The notes beneath the pieces were generated by a model. That model had not been told where the DNA came from. It did no database searches and saw only the letters and a program-made list of their open reading frames with translations. The translations under genes were made by a program, and so were the position numbers. Shown here in pieces: positions 1 through 7,821 of a stretch of DNA of 64,000 nt. The stretch is from positions 1 through 64,000 of the forward strand of contig DASWQH010000080.1 in the NCBI GenBank assembly GCA_036403815.1, read 5' to 3'. This DNA comes from JACVRN01 sp036403815 (GTDB taxonomy: Bacteria > Acidobacteriota > Blastocatellia > Pyrinomonadales > Pyrinomonadaceae). Numbering within the stretch: the first letter of the stretch is position 1; the number at the start of each line of letters is the position of its first letter.

Positions 1-131
1 TCAGTCAGATCACCGAGCGAGACATCCAGCGGGTGATGACGCGCTTAAACAATCGCCCGCGCAAGAGGCTAAACTATCGAACGCCACAGCGGGTCTTTTT
101 CAAAGAACAGAAAATTGCACTTACAACTTGA
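1..131 (+). mobile_element. IS30-family transposase, C-terminal end (partial)
   Basis: A frame open from base 3 to a TGA at 129-131 encodes about 42 residues including LNNRPRKRLNYRTPQ and VFFKEQKIAL, the usual extreme C-terminus of IS30 transposases (DDE enzymes that move the insertion sequence). The catalytic part lies off the left edge. In this family the right terminal repeat overlaps or closely follows the stop codon, so the IS end is probably within about 115-145, where it cuts the gene read on the other strand. GC content is higher than in the DNA just to its right. Family call is confident; the exact IS boundary is not determined. Confidence 0.85.
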
Positions 132-381
132 ATCCAAGTTCTATGTCAAAAAACATCTGCTTGACCCAAGTTCGTCTAATATTAGCCTTAATGGTTATTT
201 TATTCGGCTTTATATAATGCTCAGCACGGGAGCCATAAAAATTTGAAGTACCTACTAAAGTCCACGAATCATTAAAAAGCTTATCTATAGCTGTAATCTT
301 TTTAGGTCTTTGTTTCTGTTGTCCAAAACAGAATAAAGCTAAAGCCAAAATAGAAACCATTACTGGAATCAGCTTTTTCAT
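121..381 (-). pseudogene. Secreted surface-adhesin-E-like protein, truncated by the IS30 end
   Basis: 86 codons. A signal peptide (MKKLIPVMVSILALALFCFG) is followed by a segment with W-x-L-V-G, Y-I-K-P and RRTWVK, the spacing seen in small secreted proteins of the surface-adhesin protein E type. The C-terminal ten residues (FFDIELGFKL) are read out of DNA that overlaps the opposing IS30 transposase end, so the original gene was probably longer and was cut by the insertion. Its 5' region faces the XRE regulator gene across a palindrome at 413-433. Family match is from pattern only; function unknown. Confidence 0.5.
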
Positions 382-412
382 ATTACGCCTTAGATATAGA
401 TTCCTATTTAAT

Positions 413-433
413 GTTACAAATGGGCATTGTAAC
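413..433. promoter_or_regulatory. Palindromic operator between divergent genes
   Basis: GTTACAA, seven bases, then TTGTAAC: a perfect 7-bp inverted repeat in the gap between the truncated secreted gene (leftward) and the XRE regulator gene (rightward). Position and symmetry fit an operator for the adjacent XRE protein, which would then control itself and the divergent gene. Binding is inferred. Confidence 0.5.
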
Positions 434-478
434 GTTCATTTTACAAAATTAACATGGCATGGGAAAGAGAAAACTCTC

Positions 479-817
479 ATGCTCGAAAATAATGAATTAG
501 GAAAATGGTTAAAGCTGCATCGGGAGAAGCTAGGAATTAATCAGACTGAGGCAGCTAAAAAAGCAAGAATTTCTAGAACTCAGTGGGCTAGATTAGAAAC
601 TGGCGAAAGTGGAACTCGTCGGGAGCATATTCCCCAAATCGCAAAAGCAGTTAAAGCTGATTTACATGAAACATATAGAAAAGCTGGCTTTGTCCCTCCG
701 TCAGAAGAATTATATCTTCCTGCTGTTATAGAAGATTTTAATAGCCTTCCTCAGCGAGTAAAAGAAGATTTAGCAACTCAGATAAAAGCTTTAAGAATTA
801 AATATCAGTCTGCCTGA
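479..817 (+). CDS. XRE-family HTH transcriptional regulator
   Basis: 112 residues. Residues about 8-65 form a Cro/C1-type helix-turn-helix: LGKWLKLHREKLGINQTEAA, then KARISRTQWARLETGES, then IAKAVKADLHE. A short C-terminal helical tail (EDFNSLPQRVKEDLATQIKAL) probably dimerises. It is cytoplasmic and likely the repressor of the integrated element. The start ATG at 479 has a purine-rich stretch (GGAAAGAG) about 10 bases upstream. Coding DNA is AT-rich like the rest of the element. A palindrome at 413-433 sits upstream and a terminator hairpin follows the stop codon. Confidence 0.88.
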   Translation: MLENNELGKWLKLHREKLGINQTEAAKKARISRTQWARLETGESGTRREHIPQIAKAVKADLHETYRKAGFVPPSEELYLPAVIEDFNSLPQRVKEDLATQIKALRIKYQSA

Positions 818-883
818 ATTAGTTCTGCTATATGAGCACCGACTTAGATTAAATGAGTCAAAGCAGAATGAAGTAGAATAGTA

Positions 884-910
884 TAAAGCCCTCCTTAGCG
901 GGGGCTTTCT
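884..910. terminator. Hairpin terminator between convergent genes
   Basis: AAAGCCC (885-891), a loop, then GGGGCTTT (901-908), with T-rich flanks on both strands. It lies between the stops of the rightward XRE gene and the leftward gene at 917-1330, so it can serve both. Confidence 0.7.
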
Positions 911-916
911 ATAATA

Positions 917-1330
917 TTAGTTGTTGTATGTTCTCCTTAAATTTACAACAAAAGCATCTAGCTCATTGTTCGTCGCGCCTTTCATTTTCATAATTGAGTA
1001 TTGATATGCTCGAAAGATTGGAATTCTTATATTCGCTGAATCTGAATAGAAGCTATCTACTTGTTTTGCAATATCTGACATACGGAATCCCTTTATAGTA
1101 AGCGAGTAATAATTGTCTTCCAGTTTTTGGTATGCAGTTTTATCTTTTTTCTGTTCTTCCATAGTGCATAAGGCTATTCCTTGTTCAATTCCCTCTATGA
1201 GCATAATTCTTGTTTGACCATCTAAGGCTTTCCACACTCGTCCAGGCGGCTCGTCATCACCTTGTGCGCTTACTTTGATTGAATATCCAATAGCAAAAAT
1301 GAGTAAAAGCAAGTAGATTGTCTTCTTCAT
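917..1330 (-). CDS. Secreted protein of unknown function (element cargo)
   Basis: 137 residues with a clear N-terminal signal peptide ending near SAQ (residue 23), so probably exported to the periplasm or outside. The mature part is helical and charged: a WKALDGQ..RIMLIEGIEQGIALC segment, then KLEDNYYSLTIKGFRMSDIAKQVDSFY. The W..L...R....GI..G pattern recalls small periplasmic proteins of the Rap1a/Tai immunity type, but I cannot support that assignment. It is AT-rich like its neighbours and transcribed in the same direction as the rep and integrase genes. Confidence 0.6.
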   Translation of the reverse strand: MKKTIYLLLLIFAIGYSIKVSAQGDDEPPGRVWKALDGQTRIMLIEGIEQGIALCTMEEQKKDKTAYQKLEDNYYSLTIKGFRMSDIAKQVDSFYSDSANIRIPIFRAYQYSIMKMKGATNNELDAFVVNLRRTYNN

Positions 1331-1823
1331 TTAAGTATCCTTAACAGGATTGATAAAATAACGGGGCGATTATATAAAAAAAAAGACCTTAAGCATATAG
1401 CTAGGTCTTTTAATTGAGCATGGCTCAAAGTTATGTTGTGGCTTTGGAATGGTCTAAAACTTCCAGTGCAGTAAAATGTAATTTAGATTCTTTAATTCAT
1501 GGTGAGGTCTTTCTTTATCTCAATTGATAATCTAATTACTCTTAGATGCAATTCTTATACTCACTTCCAGAATTAGAGCCAGTAAATAGCCTCAGAATAA
1601 ACAGACCGATTCAAAAGCTATAGTCATAGAAGAAGAAAAGTTATCTAAGCTCCAACCAAATTATAAATCGGTAAAATATTTAGCTACAGACTATCTACGT
1701 TCCTTCTGCTTTATAATAACCCTACTTAACTATCATATTTGAGAAAGCTACCTCTTTATGACTGACTATAGTACGGTTAACCTAATAGGGTAGTCATGTG
1801 GATTACCTGTTGTAGATTCTCAT
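1331..1823. other. Intergenic region of the integrated element
   Basis: About 490 AT-rich bases with no convincing gene. It carries a hairpin terminator at 1381-1411 and short A/T tracts. The remainder shows no repeat or recognised RNA. It could hold the control region of the leftward gene at 917-1330. Confidence 0.5.
1381..1412. terminator. Bidirectional hairpin terminator
   Basis: AAAAGACCT (1381-1389) pairs with AGGTCTTTT (1403-1411), giving A/T tracts on both sides. Read leftward it can end transcripts coming from the replication gene at 1824-2879. Confidence 0.65.
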
Positions 1824-2879
1824 TTATGGTAGAGATGTAGAGTTATTATAAGTATCTGGCAAGGTTAATGAAGGTAATGCTTCTACAGGAGCAATGTTCC
1901 ATAAATTAGCTGCCATTAATTTATTTCTATTTCTGTAATATGTAGAAGGACTCCATCCTAAATCTTTCCAGAAATTATCCCCATAGACCTCATGCCATTT
2001 AATAATTCCAAGCATAGCCGGGGCTTTATCACCAAAATGATTTAGTAGTTTTGCATATAATAATTTTTTGGATAGTTTAGGTCTGTCTAAATCAAGCTGA
2101 TGTAGTCCTTCAGATATAATCTGGCTTGCTACTGATAAATTTATCAAATGGCTCGCTTCGGCAGGAACCTTTAATTTCTGAGCTAATCTACTTATTGGAG
2201 ATTTCCTCATACTTACCTCAAATCGTAATAATCCCTTCGCTGCTTCCAAATCATCTAGAGTAGCCTTTCCTTCTTTAACTTGTTTCTTTACTTCTTCATA
2301 TTTTCCATATACCAGCAGCTTCTTTGATTTGTTATAAAACTGTCTAGTAGTATCAGCATACGTAGCTGGAATAAATTTAGCAGTTGGATTTGAGATTGAG
2401 TGTATGTAAGAAGTAATTCTATCTTCACCAACCAGGAAATCTGCATTAACGTCTAATCTGCCTATTTTTGCCGTTCTAGAGTTAAAATCAACTCCTACAT
2501 TTTTATTAATAATGTATTCAATCCCATCAAAAGCAGCTTCAATATCTTCATCAGTTTGAATTTCAAGCCCATTACCATCTAATAATTTAGCTATTGAAAG
2601 CTCTATGATGATTCCACAATAACCACTTCCACTTTTGATAACTATCAAATAAAAGGGATTAAATTTATTAGACTTTAAATGAGCAGTTATGATGCTATTA
2701 GAATTTCTTTCCTTAGTATTAATTTCAAAATCCTTAACTTTTAATTCTTGTGGAGGAGGTAGGTCATGAAATTTATATGCGTGACTTAGTTTTATTGTAT
2801 CAATGTGTAGTGCCTTTGCTTCTATCTCGTTAGTATTATTTGAAGAGACACCACTACTATTATGGTATAATGCTCCCAT
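1824..2879 (-). CDS. Phage/plasmid replication initiator, gene II/X (CRI) type
   Basis: 351 residues. IDTIKLSH near the N-terminus, IGRLDVNADF in the middle, QFYNKSKKLLVYGKYEE (with the candidate nicking Tyr region) and LLRFEVSMRKS follow the order seen in the CRI replication proteins of filamentous phages and related rolling-circle plasmids, which nick the origin and start single-strand synthesis. A C-terminal helical part (about 225-330) is less conserved. The start is supported by an AGGAGTG ribosome site just upstream. With the integrase nearby it marks the element as an integrated phage or plasmid. No Zot-type morphogenesis ATPase is visible, so virus versus plasmid is open. Confidence 0.7.
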   Translation of the reverse strand: MGALYHNSSGVSSNNTNEIEAKALHIDTIKLSHAYKFHDLPPPQELKVKDFEINTKERNSNSIITAHLKSNKFNPFYLIVIKSGSGYCGIIIELSIAKLLDGNGLEIQTDEDIEAAFDGIEYIINKNVGVDFNSRTAKIGRLDVNADFLVGEDRITSYIHSISNPTAKFIPATYADTTRQFYNKSKKLLVYGKYEEVKKQVKEGKATLDDLEAAKGLLRFEVSMRKSPISRLAQKLKVPAEASHLINLSVASQIISEGLHQLDLDRPKLSKKLLYAKLLNHFGDKAPAMLGIIKWHEVYGDNFWKDLGWSPSTYYRNRNKLMAANLWNIAPVEALPSLTLPDTYNNSTSLP

Positions 2880-2906
2880 ATTGGTTCACTCCTTGTTACT
2901 ATCTTG

Positions 2907-2933
2907 AGGCTCAGTTGGCGCTGAGCCTTTTCT
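2907..2933 (+). terminator. GC-rich hairpin upstream of the replication gene
   Basis: AGGCTCAG, a six-base loop, then CTGAGCCT followed by TTTCT on the plus strand. It lies 28 bases upstream of the leftward rep gene. As a terminator it faces the wrong way for any visible gene, so it may instead be an origin or regulatory hairpin of the replicon. Confidence 0.5.
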
Positions 2934-3052
2934 ATTGCTGGATGGTAAGGGAGGATGGGAGCGGTGAACAGATGGAAAGAATGGTAGGTTAATAAATTCC
3001 TAGTGGAAATATTTAAGGTCTAATATTTCCGGCAGGTAATCTGATAGGTAGA

Positions 3053-3514
3053 TTAAAGACCTCTATCTTTTCCTGATTCGATTCTCTTTCTAACTCTATC
3101 TTCTGCTCTCTCTATATCTTTAATTGTTTCTAAATTTGGTTCTAATAAAAGGGCTATTTCTCGGTAGCTCTTATCTTCTTCATAATGAAGTTTAATAAGA
3201 TAAGATAAGTGAACAGATGATATTAGAGATGCGCCTTTTTTTGCTGGGAAATGATATTTATAAAATAGGTCAACCGCATATTTATGTGCTTTAATCAAGT
3301 CAGCCCTTCCACTCCCCCTCATAGGTTTTAATTCTGCTTGTGAACTACTTGATTCAATAAGCTCAAGTCCCTTTTCTATAAGCTGGATATATTTTTTCAT
3401 GGCTTCATCAGGCCATAATATTTGATTATTATCCCTTGCCTCTTTATAGAATCTATCTAGTTCTATTTTCCATATAGCAGAATCATTTTGTTTATCTTTG
3501 TTCTTCTTGCTCAT
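3053..3514 (-). CDS. Small element protein with C-terminal HTH-like region
   Basis: 153 residues, lysine-rich N-terminus (MSKKNKDKQND) and no signal peptide or membrane segment. The C-terminal third (SYREIALLLEPNLETIKDIERAEDRVRKRI) reads like a sigma-type helix-turn-helix, suggesting DNA binding. The family is not recognised. A strong ribosome site (AAGGAGG) precedes the ATG. It lies between integrase and rep in the same orientation, so a role in control of excision or replication is plausible but inferred. Confidence 0.6.
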   Translation of the reverse strand: MSKKNKDKQNDSAIWKIELDRFYKEARDNNQILWPDEAMKKYIQLIEKGLELIESSSSQAELKPMRGSGRADLIKAHKYAVDLFYKYHFPAKKGASLISSVHLSYLIKLHYEEDKSYREIALLLEPNLETIKDIERAEDRVRKRIESGKDRGL

Positions 3515-3550
3515 TATGGCCTCCTTGAAAAGCCATTCCTTGAAATTAAA

Positions 3551-3623
3551 TCAGCCCGTCAAAGCATCTCAAGGATTAAATGCTCTGTCTTTACGTTAGC
3601 TAGACGTAAATTAGACGGGCTGA
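3551..3623. other. Three-way-junction (cloverleaf-like) inverted repeat
   Basis: Outer stem TCAGCCCGTC (3551-3560) with GACGGGCTGA (3614-3623), 10 of 10 pairs. Two hairpins lie nested inside it: AGCAT (3563-3567) with ATGCT (3580-3584), and TTTACGT (3590-3596) with ACGTAAA (3604-3610) around TAGCTAG. It sits 13 bases past the integrase stop. A simple terminator needs only one hairpin, so a folded single-strand origin, a recombination site or a structured RNA is possible. Confidence 0.6.
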
Positions 3624-3635
3624 AATTCAAAGATT

Positions 3636-4820
3636 TTAGTTTACCATCTCTGTTATTGTTAGTGTGGTCTCCTGTTCTGCATTAAACGAATCTAGAACAG
3701 CAGCAGCGCGATAAACAGAATCCATATTTGTTCGGACATAAATATAAAATGCGCTTAACGTAGAATGTCCGCTTATTCGCATAACTTCGGCTGGCGGTAG
3801 TCCGGCTTGAATCATACGTGTAATACACGTTGCACGACAATCATGGAAATGAAAATCATCAATCTGTGCCGCCGTTAATGCCTTTCCGAATCCCTTTTTG
3901 ATAGTGGTAAGCTTTCCGAAAACTAAATCATCAGTTTTTCGTGAAGAAGCTTGCCAGAGTTTTTCTAATTCTTGGTAAACCCGAATAGTCATTGCTACTT
4001 TTCGAGAACGAGCCGTTTTAGAATTAAATGCGCGCACGGTGACTATTTTTTGGTCAAGGTCAACATCAGACCATTTTAGTGTGAAAATTTCGCCGCGTCT
4101 TAAAGCACAGTCCAGAGCTAATAAACATATTCCTTTCAAATGCGCTCTTTTCGGCTCTGCATCAATAGCAGCAAAAAGTTTAGTTTCTTCACTTCGGCTC
4201 AAAATGCGTAAACGGTGCGTTTCTACGCTAATGAGACTTTCACCATTATTAAATGGATTGCGATTAAGCCACTGTTCGCGGACAGCTATGTTAAAGATAC
4301 GTTTCAGCTTTCCGAGTTCTTTGTTAACGGAAGCAACTGTTCTTGTTGAGCGAAGTTGTGCTTTCGGATTAGTTTGTAACTCTCGTTCGTAGCGTTTAAT
4401 GTCAATATGCGTAGGAGTCTGTAAGCGAGTTTGTTTATAGCTGCGAATATCTCCATAAGTTATGGCGCGAATTTTACGCTTACCGAAATATTCTTGAAGT
4501 GGCTTAACTTCGCATAATGCTTCTAAACGTCCTCTTACGCCTGAAACTTTCATCTCCCCGACATACACAGCTTCGTGAAGATAATTCTTAATGTAATGCT
4601 CTGCTAGTTCTGCGAAATTCATATTCGCATTTTCAAGTGAGCGTTCACCATTATCTTCTAGTTCACGAACTAAAGTTTTAAGGGCTTTTATTGCCGCCTT
4701 CTCATCTTTAGCACTTCTTTTAATATCGCGGCGCACCCCTTGTTCATTTGTGAAAGTTATTCGAGCGTACCAACGTCCTTTACTATCTTGATAGGTGTAG
4801 CCGGTTCGTTCTTTCGCCAT
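3636..4820 (-). CDS. Tyrosine-family site-specific integrase
   Basis: 394 residues. An N-terminal arm-binding region (YTYQDSKGRWYARITF, residues 8-70) is followed by a core-binding SAM-like domain. The catalytic domain has Arg in LDCALRRGEIFTLKW, the H-x-x-R box in HFHDCRATC, GHS and the nucleophile Tyr in SAFYIYVRTN. It recombines the element's attP with a chromosomal attB. The gene begins about 116 bases from a tRNA-Val half-gene, the classic position of an integrase beside its attachment site. All catalytic residues appear intact, so the protein is probably functional. Confidence 0.93.
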   Translation of the reverse strand: MAKERTGYTYQDSKGRWYARITFTNEQGVRRDIKRSAKDEKAAIKALKTLVRELEDNGERSLENANMNFAELAEHYIKNYLHEAVYVGEMKVSGVRGRLEALCEVKPLQEYFGKRKIRAITYGDIRSYKQTRLQTPTHIDIKRYERELQTNPKAQLRSTRTVASVNKELGKLKRIFNIAVREQWLNRNPFNNGESLISVETHRLRILSRSEETKLFAAIDAEPKRAHLKGICLLALDCALRRGEIFTLKWSDVDLDQKIVTVRAFNSKTARSRKVAMTIRVYQELEKLWQASSRKTDDLVFGKLTTIKKGFGKALTAAQIDDFHFHDCRATCITRMIQAGLPPAEVMRISGHSTLSAFYIYVRTNMDSVYRAAAVLDSFNAEQETTLTITEMVN

Positions 4821-4936
4821 AACTTTAGCCTCCGGCTTTCCACACTCGTTTCCACATTGAGTGTGAAAAGTAGAAAAAAGTGATTAGCGATAAACGAAAA
4901 AGGTGTGAATTTATTAGGAATTATGTGGAAGGAGAG

Positions 4937-4974
<38 letters not shown>

Positions 4975-5011
4975 GTGAAACCAATAATCGTTCTTGATTG
5001 AACGGTTTTTC

Positions 5012-5039
5012 ATTCTACTGATTTTTGCGTCTCTGTCAA
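5012..5039 (-). promoter_or_regulatory. Sigma-70-type promoter of the tRNA-Val gene
   Basis: On the minus strand a -35 TTGACA (5034-5039) and a -10 TAGAAT (5012-5017) are separated by 16 bases, placing the start about 30 bases before the tRNA 5' end at 4974. Confidence 0.65.
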
Positions 5040-5228
5040 ATTGGCGGGCACAACCATTTTCGCGGGAATGGCAGAGTAGTAAATCCATCCACTGGATTAA
5101 GTTCGTATACTGTCTACGGCGGCTACGAACGGTCGCTCCTTTCAATAGCAGCCAGTGATTTTCCGTGACTCCTCGCCCGGACTCCGGGATGGAGTTGGAT
5201 AACAATCCCAGATAGGATGGAGATGTCT

Positions 5229-5726
5229 ATGAAAAAATTTCGACTTTGTATGTTTGTAGCAGTTCTACTGGTTCTGACTTCGACTGGCTCGACGCACGCC
5301 CAACTGAATAATCAGAAGCCAGGCCAGTCACTTAAAGCCGCGAGTGCGAACAAGGGGAAAGGCTCACTGGAAGAGACTATCACCAGCATGGAGAATCGTG
5401 CATGGGAGGCTGTGAAGAAGCGGGATGCAAAGGCGTTCAGCGACCTCTTCGCCGCCGATGGCTTGGTGACCGACAGCGATGGAATCACCACTAGGGCTGC
5501 CTTCCTTCAGACGCTGCCCGACCTCATGATTAGCGAATACACACTGACGAACGTCAAGGTGATGATGATTGATAAGGACTCGGCGGTCATTACCTATAAG
5601 GCTGACGTGAAGGGTTCTTTCAAGGGACAGGCTTTCCCTCCGAACCCAGCGTATGTTTCAAGCATCTGGACAAAGCGTGGTGGTAAGTGGATGTGCGTCT
5701 ATCATCAAGAGACGCTGGCACGATAG
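5229..5726 (+). CDS. Secreted DUF4440/SnoaL-like (NTF2-fold) protein
   Basis: 165 residues from the preferred start at 5229, which has GGATGGAG 7 bases upstream (in-frame ATGs at 5217 and 5223 are possible). Signal peptide MKKFRLCMFVAVLLVLTSTG with cleavage near THAQ. The mature domain has the NTF2-like pattern: ENRAWEAVKKRDAKAFSDLFAADGLVTDSDG, then a beta-rich half ending in SSIWTKRGGKWMCVYHQET. DUF4440 proteins are ketosteroid-isomerase-fold proteins with varied or unknown substrates. It is a lone rightward gene followed by a strong bidirectional terminator. Confidence 0.85.
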   Translation: MKKFRLCMFVAVLLVLTSTGSTHAQLNNQKPGQSLKAASANKGKGSLEETITSMENRAWEAVKKRDAKAFSDLFAADGLVTDSDGITTRAAFLQTLPDLMISEYTLTNVKVMMIDKDSAVITYKADVKGSFKGQAFPPNPAYVSSIWTKRGGKWMCVYHQETLAR

Positions 5727-5753
5727 GAAGATAGGGGCTGATAAATCTCAAAG

Positions 5754-5791
5754 GGCAGGCTCACGAAGCTTCGTGAGCCTGCCATTCTTTT
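5754..5791. terminator. Perfect palindrome terminator between convergent genes
   Basis: A 30-base perfect palindrome centred on AAGCTT (arm GGCAGGCTCACGAAG), followed by ATTCTTTT on the plus strand. It separates the rightward DUF4440 gene from the leftward ABC-F gene. Confidence 0.85.
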
Positions 5792-5809
5792 AATCCTGCA
5801 AAGCCTTCT

Positions 5810-7732
5810 TCAAGCCTTGGTGGTTTCGGCGGCGACTCTCTCCCACTCCTGGTAAAGAGCCTGCAAGCGTTCTTCTGTCTGCCCGTACTCTTCATTGAGC
5901 GCGACCAGCCGTTGGGAATCGCGCGCCACATCGGGTTTACTCATCTCTTCGGACAGCGCGGCCAGATGTTTTTCGGCTTCGGCGACTTCGGTTTCCACCG
6001 CACGCGCATCGCGCTCCGGCTCCTTTTTCTTTCCCTTCTTCTTACTGCTCTGCTGAAGAGGCGGCGAAGCACTCTTTCTTACCTGACGAGATTCCTCAAT
6101 CTTCTTCGCGGCTTCGTTATGAGCGGAGCGCTGCGCAGCCTTCCAGTCGTGATACTCCGTGTAGTCTCCATCGTAGTGCTCTGCGACGCCTATGCCGTCA
6201 AGCGCCAGAATCTGTGTGGCGACGCGGTCTAGAAAGTAGCGGTCGTGGCTGATTGTGATGATCGTTCCCTGATAAACGTCGAGCGCTTCTTCAAGGGCTT
6301 CGCGCGAAGGGATGTCCAGATGGTTCGTAGGCTCATCCAGTATGAGCACGTTAGCGCGCGAGTAGATTAATTTCGCCAGCGCCAGTCTTCCCTTCTCTCC
6401 GCCGGAGAGATCGCGCACGTGTTTATAAACATCATCGCCCGTGAAGAGAAATTTAGCCAGAAAGCCGCGCAGCTCGCCAGCCGTCGCAGTCGAAGGCGCG
6501 ACATGACGCAACTCCATGATAATCTCGTTGCGGTCATCCAGGTCGTCCAACTGCTGCGCGTAATAGCCTATCTCGACCTTCGTCCCCCATCTTACTTCGC
6601 CCACGAGCGCAGGCAGTTTTCCGAGCACGGTCTTGACGAAAGTGGTCTTGCCGGAGCCGTTCGGGCCTATGACGCCCAAGGCTTCACCGCGACGCAGGGT
6701 GAAAGTTATATCGGTCGCTAAAACTTTTCCGGGATAACCTACGCTAGCATCTTCGACTGTCAGGACTTGCGTGCCCGCGCGCTCTACAGCCTTAAGACGA
6801 AAATCGCCGGACGATTGATCAGGTCGAACAGACTCTATGCGCTCTAGCTTTTCGAGCATCTTGCGGCGCGACTTGGCCTGCTTGGTCTTCTGGCCTGCGA
6901 GGTTGCGGCGTATGAACTCTTCCGTCTTGGCTATGAGCTGCTGCTGGTTCGCGTAGGCTCTTTGCTGCGCCTCACGTCGCACTTCACGCTCGACTAGATA
7001 AGCGGAGTAGTTGCCCGTGTAACTGGATGCACGCCCCAGCTCAACTTCGACGATGCGTGTAGAGGTGCGGTCTAGAAAGTAGCGGTCGTGGCTGATGATG
7101 ACGTAGGCAGATGCATAAGCGGAGAGAAATTCTTCGAGCCATTCGACCGCCGCGACATCCAAGTGATTCGTAGGCTCGTCCAGAAGCAGCACATCCGGCT
7201 CTGCCAGAAGCAGGCGCGCAAGTCCTAAACGATTCTGCTGGCCGCCGGAAAGTTTTTCCGTCTCAAGATTCCAGGTCTCGCGCGTGAAGCCAAGCCCCTG
7301 TAGAACCGCTTCAGCGCGGGCTGCGTACTCGAAACCGCCCTCGCGCTCGAAGGCCGTCTGAAGCTCGCTGTAACGCTCAAGCACACTTTCCAGATCATCC
7401 GTGGCTTCCGCCATTCTGTGCTCAAGCTCGTGCATCTCGTGCTCAATCTGTTGCAGATGCCCGAAGGCGGCAAGCGCAGACTCATGCACAGTCGAACCGG
7501 ACTCAAAGTGTATGTGTTGTTCCAGCAGGCCAAGCCGAAGCCCGCGCGCACGCACCACGTCGCCTTCATCCGGCGTCTCGGCATTGCTGATGAGGCGAAA
7601 GATAGTCGTCTTGCCCGCGCCGTTCCTGCCCACAAGGCCGACATGCTCGCCCGCGTTCACCTGCAAAGATGCGCCGCGCAAGACATCCTGCGCGCCGTAA
7701 GATTTGTAGACATCCGAGAGACGAAACAACAT
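5810..7732 (-). CDS. ABC-F family ATPase (ribosome-associated, Uup/YheS type)
   Basis: 640 residues with two ABC domains and no membrane segments. Domain 1 has Walker A GRNGAGKT (residues 35-42), signature LSGGQQNRLGLARL and Walker B VLLLDEPTNHLD. A charged linker (RRNLAGQKTKQAKSRRKMLEKL, about 270-292) follows. Domain 2 has GPNGSGKT, LSGGEKGRLALAKL and LILDEPTNHLD. A coiled-coil tail (about 560-640, EEYGQTEERLQALYQEWE) is typical of the Uup/YheS group. These proteins bind the ribosomal E site or act in ribosome rescue or assembly; the subgroup is not fixed here. Heptamer hairpin 7741-7813 sits just upstream of its ATG. Confidence 0.93.
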   Translation of the reverse strand: MLFRLSDVYKSYGAQDVLRGASLQVNAGEHVGLVGRNGAGKTTIFRLISNAETPDEGDVVRARGLRLGLLEQHIHFESGSTVHESALAAFGHLQQIEHEMHELEHRMAEATDDLESVLERYSELQTAFEREGGFEYAARAEAVLQGLGFTRETWNLETEKLSGGQQNRLGLARLLLAEPDVLLLDEPTNHLDVAAVEWLEEFLSAYASAYVIISHDRYFLDRTSTRIVEVELGRASSYTGNYSAYLVEREVRREAQQRAYANQQQLIAKTEEFIRRNLAGQKTKQAKSRRKMLEKLERIESVRPDQSSGDFRLKAVERAGTQVLTVEDASVGYPGKVLATDITFTLRRGEALGVIGPNGSGKTTFVKTVLGKLPALVGEVRWGTKVEIGYYAQQLDDLDDRNEIIMELRHVAPSTATAGELRGFLAKFLFTGDDVYKHVRDLSGGEKGRLALAKLIYSRANVLILDEPTNHLDIPSREALEEALDVYQGTIITISHDRYFLDRVATQILALDGIGVAEHYDGDYTEYHDWKAAQRSAHNEAAKKIEESRQVRKSASPPLQQSSKKKGKKKEPERDARAVETEVAEAEKHLAALSEEMSKPDVARDSQRLVALNEEYGQTEERLQALYQEWERVAAETTKA

Positions 7733-7740
7733 AAAAACTG

Positions 7741-7813
7741 TTAGCAGTAAGCAGTAAGCAGTGAGCAGAAATGTAAAGCATGTCTCTGCTCACTGCTTAC
7801 TGCTTACTGCTTA
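7741..7813. repeat. Heptamer-repeat hairpin, locus A
   Basis: Left arm of four 7-mers (TTAGCAG, TAAGCAG, TAAGCAG, TGAGCAG; 7741-7768), a 17-base spacer, then right arm CTGCTCA, CTGCTTA, CTGCTTA, CTGCTTA (7786-7813). 27 of 28 positions are complementary. It fills the gap between the stop of the SurA-like gene and the start of the ABC-F gene, and read leftward it is followed by a T run, so it can also terminate or stabilise transcripts. Confidence 0.9.
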
Positions 7814-7821
7814 CTATCTTA

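Noticed and set aside
3488..3685. 65-codon plus-strand frame over the three-way structure
   Set aside because: It crosses the structured repeat and the ends of two real minus-strand genes; no ribosome site.
4821..4936. 3' half of tRNA-Val next to the integrase
   Set aside because: Sequence after the anticodon loop is AT-rich and cannot form the anticodon stem, T-arm or acceptor stem.
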